NCBI GenBank assembly: GCA_905221605.1
Contig: CAJNDS010002346.1
Coordinates: 646,740 to 710,739 of the forward strand
Length of the DNA stretch: 64,000 bases
Origin: Symbiodinium natans
Lineage: Eukaryota > Sar > Dinophyceae > Suessiales > Symbiodiniaceae
Reading direction: 5' to 3'
Shown: one piece after another, positions 51,350-59,800 of the stretch
Layout of the letters: each line of letters opens with the position of its first letter
Numbering within the stretch: position 1 is the stretch's first letter
The notes under the pieces: model-generated
The model's input: the letters and a program-made list of their open reading frames with translations, nothing else
The model's database searches: none
What the model was told of the DNA's origin: nothing
Made by a program: the position numbers and the translations under genes

Positions 51350-54300
51350 CTCCAGCTAAGGGTTTAGGGTTTAGGGTTTAGGGTTTAGGGTTTAGGGTTT
51401 AGGGTTTAGGGCTTAGGGCTTCAGGTTTTCGGGCTTTAGGGATTCGGGGTTCGGAGGCTCGAATGACTTTCAAACGTGGAGGTTGGGTTGACTTTATACA
51501 GTTCAAATGCATTCATTTGAAAAAAAGACTCGCTGGCGGATGGATCTCCACCACCAGCCGTGTGAGGCGAGTTGCCTAGAACCAGACCTCGCGTTCACGG
51601 GGCGCTGCAACAATTTCACTAAGACGCTTTAGGGTTTAGGATTTAGGGTTTTGGGTTTAGGGGTCCCCCGCAAACCCGAACCCTAAACACAGGACGTCGC
51701 GCCGAAAGCAACCCTTAACCACACATCCTGATCTGCAAACCGCTTCGGGCTTTGGGCGCTTGAAATTGAGTGATTCAGGGCAATAATGGAAAAAACGAAA
51801 CCCCAACGCACGAGGTCTGCGATGGTCTCAACGGGAACGCATGTGGAGAACCTCATGCAGTTCTGTAGGTACCGGGGTCCTTGGATACCTGTTTTAACCC
51901 TAAACCCTCCACCCTAAACCCTAGGCCTTAAGCAGTAAACCCTCGTCTCAGGTTCCCAGATGCTGCCCTTTAGATCTTAAGCCACGTTTAAACGTCCTCC
52001 TTTGGAGGCGGCTCGCAAGAAAATATATTTAGAAGCTTAGGAGGCTTCGCTTGGCGTGGCGTTCGTCAGGATCTCGTCTCGCAGAGGTACTCCCGCTCCT
52101 GGCTGTGGACTCTCCCTCGAGGGAATCATCTGAGGGGGGGGGTGGGGGGTGGGGGGGGGGGGGGGGGGGGGGGGAGGGGGGGGGGACCATTATATATATA
52201 TATATGTATATATGTATATATATATGTATATACGTATACATACATTTTTGGTCTATTTATACCCTTATCTGCCAGCCATACATATACATATACAAATATA
52301 TGTATATATCAGGTAGTTCTCTAAAGTCGGGTCCATTTTTGGGGGGGCCTATATATAGTACAGCACCCTTGTAATCAGGACCCAAAAAGGGACCCTAGTT
52401 TAGAGAACTACCCGTACCCGTATATATACATATATATATATATACATATACATATACACATACATATACATATACATACACAATATACATACACATGATC
52501 GCAAGAACGCAAGCTGCCGACCCAGCACCCTAAACCCTAAACCCTGAACCCAAGCCCTAAACCCCAAAACCCAAGCCCTAAACCCTAAACCCCGAAACCC
52601 TAAACACTCAAGGATGATGGCTACTGGCAAGAAACTTCGCAGTTTGGAAGCCACTCCTATGCCATCCCTTGACCAGGCTCCCCCGCCAAAGGCGGCTAGT
52701 GCCTACACCTATTCTTAAAATTTATAGGGTTGAGGGTTGAGGGTTGAGGGTTTCGGGTTCAGGGTTTTGGGCTTAGGGTTCATTCCATGAACCCTAACAC
52801 CCTCTTACACGCATCAGGGGGCTAACGGAGCACAGCCCACGGGGCCTGCGCTCTGAAGGCCCCACTCACATCGACTCCTCAGTTCACTCAGTGTCAGAGT
52901 GGGCTGGGGTATCCCCGGAAGCAGGGTTTTAGGGTTTAGGGTTTAGGGTTTAGGCAAATTGCGGGGAGGTCCTGAACTTTTCATCCAAAGTCTGGGTTCT
53001 TTTTCCGGGTCTAGGGTCTAGGGTTTAGAGTTCTCAGTTGCAGACAGAGCCTTCAGAGCCTCAGTCCTGCACGCAGTCCTACGCCCCGATATTTGCAAAG
53101 TTCGGTCCCGGGTTGAGGGCTTAGGGTGTATAGGGTGTATATAGAGTTTAGGGTGTATAGGGTTTAGGGTTTGGGGTTTAGGGTGCATAAGGTTTAGGGT
53201 TTCGGGTTCAGGGAGCTGACGATGCAGGTTCTTGGGTTGATTCCAGAGCTGCCAAGGCGCGCGATCGAAGAGGGACGGCATCGGCGGGTCCTAAGGAGGG
53301 TCTATATAAAGTAGGGTACATATTTCTTGTACCCCCAAAAGGACACCCAATATATACACTCACCAATAATAAAAGGAACCTTATATACACTCACCAAAAA
53401 CAGTGATATAAGCCCTGCTTCATGTAGGGTTCGACGATGTAAACATCTAAACTTGGGATGTTCCTCCTTATGCTACCAGTCCTCAATAGGGATAATAAAA
53501 GGGGGGGTACGAAAATCCCAGAGAGCTCAATACCCCTTGATGAAGGAATATACCTTAAATCATATTAGGATCCCTCTAATGATTTAAGGTATAAACCTTA
53601 GTTAAGGGGTATTGGGCTCTCTGGATCCCTTTTTCACTAGGCTGCCCAGTAACCTAGGCTTAAAAAGGGTGCCCTTTTTTGCTTAAAGGGGTTTATAAGG
53701 GAACCTAAACCCCCAACAAGGGAATAAGGGTACTACTGGGCATCCTAGTTCAGGGCTGTTAGCATAAGGGGGGAACATCTCAAGTCGAAGCCCTTCAATC
53801 CTAAACTGCGACTACGAGCAACTTAGATTTGACTGAGGCCCGAAGCTCTAAAGCGTGCAACTAGGATTAGGGTTTAGGGTTTAGGGTTTAGGGTTTAGGG
53901 TTTAGGGTTTAGGGTTTGGGGTTTGGGGTTTGGGGTTTGGGGTTTGGGGTTTGGGGTTTGGGGTTTGGGGTTTGGGGTTTTGAAACCCCGAACCCTAAAC
54001 CCCCGAACCTGAACCCTTAACCCTACATCTCCAGGGCCGTTGGAGACATCTCCTACGGATGCCTTTCTCAACCCCTAAGCCCTAACATCATGGGTCTCCC
54101 CACTACCCTTTTGGGGTTTAGGGTTTAGGGTTTAGGGTTTAGGGTATAGGGTTTAGGGTTTAGGGTTTAGGGTTAGGGTCCCTACTAGCCCCCCCCCCCT
54201 AAGTTCCACCTTAAATAACCTCAATCAGGCTTAATTAGCCCTAAAAAGCCGTAATTATGGGAAGAACCTAAGGGGGGGCAGTATAGAGGGGGAACCCCTG

Positions 54301-55457
54301 ATAAAATGAAGAGGTTCCTTACTCAGCACTCTGAGTTTTTTTCGTGCAGGCCCCCTCAAGACTAACTCTCCATGAACTCCAAACAAAGATCTAATCGCCC
54401 AAAAACCCTTGCGACATTTGGGGGGATCCTCAGAAAGGAGACTAAGTTAGGGGCACTCGAACATGGACTGTAACTTAGAGAGCTGTACCCTCAACCCTAA
54501 ATCCTAAGCCCCTAAACCCTAAACCCTAAATCCGAAGCCCCTGCACCCTAAGAACCCTCGAGTGCAGTGTTACGGTTTTTACGCAACCGCAACCCTAAAC
54601 CGGCTAAGCCTAAAACCTGCTTAAAACCCTCCATCCACTACCCCCCCGCCCCCCAAATAAAAAAGATAAGAAAACACAATAGTAAATAATAATGACAATA
54701 ATCATAAGAAGAAAATAGTAATAATAATTATTATTAATAAAAAAAATAGCAATACTAAAAATAATAATATAATAATAAGAATAGTAATAAGAATACAAAA
54801 ACGAATCTTCAGCACCCTAAGCCGCTTCCAAACCCCTAACACCGAACTCTGCCGCGCCCTCACAGGGGGGGGGGACGAAAAAAAATCAACACAGAAACCC
54901 TCAACCCTCAACCCTCATACCCTCAAACCCTCAACCCTCAAACCCTCAAACACTAAACCCTCAACCCTCCACCCTCAACCCTCAACCCTAAACTCTAAAC
55001 CCTCAACCCTCAACCCTAAATCCTTTCCCAAGCGAGGTGCAGATTTCTGTACCATCGCGGCAAGGGTGCGGGACCTCGGTCCCCAGTCCCCAGGGACAAG
55101 AGCAAAACCGGAAGAAACCCAGAGACCCTAAAACCTAAACCCCAAAACTTTAGGGTTTAGGGTTTAGGGAAACCCCACACCCTACACCCTCAACCCTAGA
55201 CCCTAGTGGGGTGGCGCTGTCCCTCCCTGAGCGTTCAGCCGGACGCCCGAAAGCCCAAGCCCTAAACCCACCCATGAGCACCCTGAATGAAACGTTGAAC
55301 CCCATGAAGACCAACCTAGACCCTAAACCCTAAACCCTAAACCCTAAACCCTAAACCCTAAACCCTAAACCCTAACACGGCTTAAGGCTTTGGAGCCCAG
55401 AGACTGGAGGCGGGTCGAGGCCACAGTAGACGCGTGGCTGAGCTGGTCCAGGAGCTC
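51315..55457 (-). CDS. Locus 2: divergent or decayed channel copy
   Basis: Between locus 1 and locus 3 I find a possible N-terminal exon (ELLDQLSHAS), a hydrophobic exon (SFLPVAIILE), an S2-like exon (FSTCVPVETIADLV), an S4-like exon (ATRLTRLV) and an S4-S5-like exon (SISRLLKAM). They are in the channel order on the minus strand but are too far apart in sequence from loci 1, 3 and 4 to join with confidence, and S5, pore, S6 and EF-hands were not found. It may be a fast-evolving paralogue, a pseudogene, or a wrong grouping of unrelated exons. Confidence 0.35.
51552..51575 (-). CDS. Candidate S4 exon, locus 2
   Basis: A 24-nt segment encodes ATRLTRLV between a TAG|G acceptor and a GT donor. 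RLTRL is shared with S4 in locus 3 (IIRLTRLLK) and locus 4 (LVRLTRLMK). A single short motif, so only moderate support. Confidence 0.45.
51808..51851 (-). CDS. Candidate S2 exon, locus 2
   Basis: The segment encodes FSTCVPVETIADLV between a GAG|G acceptor and a GT donor. The F..C...VE....L pattern resembles S2 of voltage-gated channels, where an acidic residue sits mid-helix. Confidence 0.4.
52190..52245. repeat. (TA/TG) microsatellite after a poly-G tract
   Basis: A G-rich tract (52133-52187) is followed by TATATATGTATA repeats; a similar block follows at 52420-52498. Confidence 0.85.
52311..52413. mobile_element. Element K, copy 2
   Basis: GGTAGTTCTCTAAAGTCGGG and AGTTTAGAGAACTACCC form a 15-bp inverted repeat around GTCCATTTTTGGG/CCCAAAAAGGGAC. 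Confidence 0.72.
52610..52656 (-). CDS. Candidate exon, hydrophobic, locus 2
   Basis: A bracketed 47-nt segment after a TAG|G acceptor encodes VASKLRSFLPVAIIL and ends at a GA donor. It could be pre-S1 or S1. No close match in the other loci. Confidence 0.4.
53518..53624. mobile_element. Element C inside element B
   Basis: Inverted termini CCAGAGAGCTCAATACCCCT and complement, with GGAATATACCTTAAATCAT inside. Complete copy. Confidence 0.8.
53637..53748. mobile_element. Element D inside element B
   Basis: CTAGGCTGCCCAGTAACCTA at the left, TACTACTGGGCATCCTAG at the right. Complete copy, directly after element C. Confidence 0.8.
53875..53980. repeat. TTTAGGG then TTTGGGG array
   Basis: Seven TTTAGGG units followed by about eight TTTGGGG units with a sharp border. 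Confidence 0.88.
54180..54297. mobile_element. Element I copy
   Basis: CCCTACTAGCCCCCCCCC to GGGGGGGCAGTATAGAGGGG; same AATTA core as the 23.7-kb copy. Confidence 0.68.
55389..55457 (-). CDS. Candidate N-terminal exon, locus 2
   Basis: The segment encodes ELLDQLSHASTVASTRLQ and SLGSK. It resembles the N-terminal exons of locus 3 (DNLLHQLLSAL) and locus 4 (DDLLHQLLASLQ). Acceptor AAG|G, donor GC. Bracketed by CCCTAAA and TTTAGGG arrays. Confidence 0.5.
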
Positions 55458-55699
55458 CTTGCGGGTTTAGGGTTTAGGGTTTAGGGTTTAGGGTTTAGGG
55501 TTTAGGGTTTAGGGTTTAGGGTTTAGGGTTTAGGGTTTAGGGGTTGAGGTTGCGCAACCTCAGCCAGAAGCCCCTAAACCCCCGGGGTATATAAACCCTC
55601 CCTACCCCTAAACCCTAAACCCTAAACCCTAAACCCTAAACCCTAAACCCTAAACCCTAAACCCTAAACCCTAAACCCTAAACCCTAAACCCCAGACCG

Positions 55700-55760
55700 A
55701 AGGCCCCACAGGCCCTCGAGGTCTGGGCAGAAAAGGTAGGAGCGAGCCGACTCCAGTTCG
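55700..55760 (-). CDS. Candidate exon, unassigned
   Basis: A telomere-bracketed segment with an open frame reading ELESARSYLFCPDLEGLW after a CCCAG acceptor. It could be the C-terminal end of locus 1 or the N-terminal end of locus 2. No homologue seen in loci 3 or 4. Confidence 0.3.
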
Positions 55761-56446
55761 CTGGGATTAGGGGTTTAGGGTTTGGGGTATGGGGTTTAGG
55801 GTTTAGGGCTTAGGGTTTAGGGCTTGGGGTTGAGAGGTTGGGGTTTAGGGTTTAGTACTTGGGGTTTGGCGCTTGAGGTTTCGGGTTTGGGGTTTGGGGT
55901 GTGGGCGCGGGGCTAAGGTTTGGGGTTTTCGGGTTTAGGGGCTTGTGGTTCAGGGTTCGAGGTTTAGGGTTTTAGGGCTTGTGGTCTAGGGTGCGGGGTT
56001 TAGGAGTCTGGTGATTCAGGTCTATGGGAACACAATAGGAATTGGAACTCTTGTCGACGGACACATGGATGATGAGCTCCTAGTCCTCGGCCCTTGGTTA
56101 AACCCTAAACCCTAAACCCTAATCCTCCCTTGGTCGCGTCATGTCGGTGCAGGGAGAAACCGACAGTGTCTCTTCGGCGGCGAGGTGGAAGTGGCTGTTG
56201 AAAATCTGCGCCCTCGGGTTCACCAAGAAGTCCTCCTTCATCATGAAGATTTGCCGACCCGGCAGGCTGGAGGAAATGAGAGCCCGCCACCAGTTTGTGA
56301 CGACCCGAAGGTTCTTCTCGCTCGCGATCATGGGGTACTTGTCATACCGCGAGGGAACTATGTAGAAGTCCTCGTTAGAGGTATGCGCCGACGTCTAGTC
56401 CTGACTCTGGGTGTGCTGGCCTCTCCGCCTAACTCCCTTAGCTACC

Positions 56447-56563
56447 ATGGTCCCTTACTATGGGCCCTTAGTTGGGGAACCCCTTACATACCCTGGACAA
56501 CTCAGGGCCGAGGCTTCAGGACCCCTTTAAAAGAAGATATAATTAATTACAAGGGACCATGTC
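56447..56563. mobile_element. Element G copy, variant
   Basis: CCATGGTCCCTTACTATGGG to TACAAGGGACCATG; related sequence with ATAAGGGCCCATAC is at 33050-33190 and twice in 36850-37120. Confidence 0.65.
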
Positions 56564-56784
56564 ACCTCACTGAGAAACTCTCTGAAAGGCACCTACAGAT
56601 CTAGGCATCTGAGGGGGCTTACATGAAGCAAGTCCGTCTCCCAAACGTTCCACACGACTCCCTGGAAACATTTCCCCCCCCAAACTCTGCAGCCACCCGA
56701 ATTCGTAGCCCCCTCAACCCTAAGCCCTAAACACTCAACCCTAAACCCTAAACCCTAAACCCTAAATCCTAAACCAAGAGCCAC

Positions 56785-56858
56785 GGAGGTCCCGAAGGCA
56801 CGTGAGCTCGCCCTCCACGTAGCCCTGGAAGCGACCCATGCTGCGAATGATCCACTTC
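56785..56858 (-). CDS. Exon, tail helix, locus 1
   Basis: The exon encodes KWIIRSMGRFQGYVEGELTC followed by LRDL. Locus 3 spreads the homologous segment over two exons (RWLMKAHGRFQSYISLELDE). Acceptor GAG|G; the donor is uncertain (GT chosen). Bracketed by CCCTAAA (left) and TTTAGGG (right). Confidence 0.7.
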
Positions 56859-59800
56859 CTCGGACATCGGGGGGGTTTAGGGTTTAGGGTTTAGGGCTTA
56901 GGGCTTAGGGTTTAGGGTTTAGGGCTTGAGGGAGTCTAGGCCCTCAATCCCTCAGAAAAACATTTCCGAAAACATGATTCATGATCCTTTGAAACCCAAT
57001 AAGCGAAAATAAACAAATATCCCCAAGACCTGCAGGCTTGGTGTTTAGGGGTTAGGCTTTATGGCGTGAGGGTTGAGCTCTTGAGCTTACTTTTGGGATT
57101 AGGACTTGATATTGCCTAAACCCTAAACCCTAAACCCATCCTAAACAGTAAACAGAAAACCCCAAACCCTAAACCTGAAACCCAAGCCTTCAACCCTAAA
57201 CTCAGCCCTGAAGCATTTACCCGCGCAGCCCTTGGCAGAAGCCTCTTTTCTCACAGGCTGCCATAAGAAACGATTGGTGGTCTAGGGCTCAGGGTTTAGG
57301 GCTTAGGGCTTAAGGCTTTGGCAAACGGCAATCTGCCCTACACATCCCCAATCTAGACCCTAAACCTCAATTTCTAGCCCTGAACTAAGCCACGTCGGGC
57401 GACTGGTCCTGGATAAGCTTGCCCACATCCATCGATCCTGCTTTTGTTTCTGGTTGTCCGGTTGTTGGCGTGCAAAAACCCTAAACGCACGAGTTGCTTA
57501 GTACGGAACTAGGGAAAAGGTACCCACAACCCGAAGCCGCTACACCTTGAACCACCTCTGTATACCTTTCAAGGGGCCCCCCACAACGGTACACCAAAAA
57601 AACCGACACCCTAAACCCTGAACCCTTTAACCATAAACCCTTTAACCCTAAACCCTTTTACCCTAAACCCTTTTACCCCAACCCTTTGACCCTAAACCCT
57701 TTTACCCCAACCCTTTTACTCTAAACCCTAAAACCTACACCCTAAACCCTAAACCCTAAACCCTAAACCCTAAACCCTAAACCCTAAACCCTAAACAAAA
57801 CAAATCAAGGGCTTGCGAAACGCGGGCCGAAGCTCTCGCTTGACCTCTGAATCTCAGGCAGCCCAGGAAAAACTCTTCAATCTCCTTGGTTTTGGGTTTA
57901 GTTTAGGGTTTAGGGTTTAGGGTTTAGGGTTTATGGTTTATGGTTTAGGGTTTAGGGTTGAGGGTTGAGGGTTTAAGGTTTCGGGCTTAGGGTTTAGGGT
58001 TTCGGAATTGGGGTTTCAGGTTGAGGGTTTCAGGTTGCTTGGTAGCCCTCTCGGGGTTCAGAGGGTTGAGGCTTGCGGCCTGTGGGGTTTCAGGGTTTAG
58101 GGTTTAGGGTTTAGGGTTTGGGGTTTAGGGTTTGGGGTTTTAAGGCTTTTGGTTTTAATGTGTAGGGTTTAGGGCTTTGGGCGGATGCTGGGTTACTGTT
58201 GCGTACGATAGATGAAGCTACTTCAATCAGAGATCTGGATCCACATCCTGGTGATTAAGTTACCCTAAGATACCCTAAACCCTAAACCCTAAACCCGAAG
58301 CCCTAAACCTTAAACCCCAGATTCTGGAGAAGACACCTCAAACCATGCCAGGATCGCTCTAGAATGCAAAAGTTGATGCGTAGTTCTCGGAATTAGGGTC
58401 CGTTTTGGGGTCCTTAGTTTCAACCCTAAACCCTAAACCCAAAACCCATGGTCCCTTTAATATGGTCCCTTGCCTTCTTTAAAGGGTTCAGAAGCCTGGG
58501 CCCTTGGGTTCTATAGGGTACATAAGGGGGGTATAGTACCGAGTCCCTATTTAAGCCCATACTAAGGGACCATGCATGTAACTACCCCAAGGCTTTGGGT
58601 ACCCTAAACCCTAAACCCTAAACACTAAACCCTAAACCCTCAACTACGATGTCGGCTGCAAGCTCTTGGTGTCCAATTGGGAGAGGTCTGTTCTGGGAGA
58701 CCTCAACGAATCGCTCGTTGTTCGGGGAAAGGGGTCCAGGATTCAGGATTCAGGGTTCAGGGTTCAGGGTTTAGGGTTTAATGTCAGACATCCGCATGAA
58801 AATGGCACACCAAGACCCAGGACCGGAGGTCCAGACACTTGGGCCAAAATGGCAGTAGCCATTTTGGCGGACGTCTCCTAACCCTAAACCCTAGACCCTA
58901 AACCCTAAACCCTTAACCCTACACCCTTAACCCTAAACATAACTCTTGCAGCTCGGTAAGCTCCTGCAAGTAGCTAGGGATCGGAGTTCTGGAGCATCCA
59001 AGGCTCGACTGAGCCACCTCCATCGCTGTCCAGTAGCTTGAAAAAGCCTCGGCTACACATTGGGCTGACGGATAGGAAGAGTTTAGGGTTTAGGGTTTAG
59101 GGTTTAGGGTTTAGGGTTTAGGGTTTAGGGTTTAGGGTTTAGGGTTTAGGGTTGAGGGTTTAGGCTTTAGGGCTGCTTAGGGTTTGAGGTGTTCCCCAAT
59201 CCCAAGCCGGACGAAAGAAGCTAAAGCACACCGCGCGAAAAGCGCAAAGAAGCAAAGGCCAAATAGCCGAGAACAGGGCCTCAATGGCAACAAGACACCT
59301 GAAAGCCTAAACCGTAAACCGAAAACCCTACCAACCCTAAAACCCTACAAACCCCTAAAATCCTACAAACCCCTAAAATCCTACAAACCCCTGAAACCCT
59401 ACAACCCCTAACACCCTAAAACCCTAAACCTGGACCCCGAACCTAATCAAGAAACTCCACGCGTCATCCACATCGAGGCCGAGAGATTCGAAATAAACGC
59501 GCACCTCCGGCGAATCGATCTTCTCCTGCTGTTAGGGTTTGGGGTTTAGGGTTTAGGGTTTGGGGTTTAGGGTTTGGGGTTTGGGGTTTAGGGTTTAGGG
59601 TTTGGGGTTTAGGGTTTGGGGTTGGGGTTAGGGGTTAGGGGTTAGGGGTTTGGGGTTTGGGGTTAGGGGTTTGGGCTTTAGGGTTTGGGGTTTAGGGTTT
59701 GGGGTTCAGGGTTTAGGGTTTAGGGTTAGGGTTTAGGGCTAGGGGAGGTGCTTTCCATACTGGGGGCTTCGTGTCTAGGGCTTTAGGGCTTGGGGTTGTG

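Larger units (their letters stand above)
53452..53784. mobile_element. Element B, copy 4, split by elements C and D
   Basis: The left half (53452-53517) and right half (53749-53784) of a B element are separated by a complete C element and a complete D element. Confidence 0.8.
52660..55370. other. Spacer, N-terminal part of locus 2
   Basis: Nested B/C/D elements, element I, an AT-rich tract (54650-54800) and telomeric arrays. Short bracketed open segments at about 53030-53070 (TEALKALSATE) and 54030-54055 (EMSPTAL) could be exons. Confidence 0.4.

Noticed and set aside
52051-52374. Reading frame with polyglycine and Ile-Tyr repeats
   Set aside because: It covers a G-tract and a TA microsatellite.
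56105-56604. Overlapping reading frames near the end of locus 1 as a gene
   Set aside because: Frames on both strands overlap and the right part runs into element G; no homology seen, though a C-terminal exon of locus 1 cannot be excluded.
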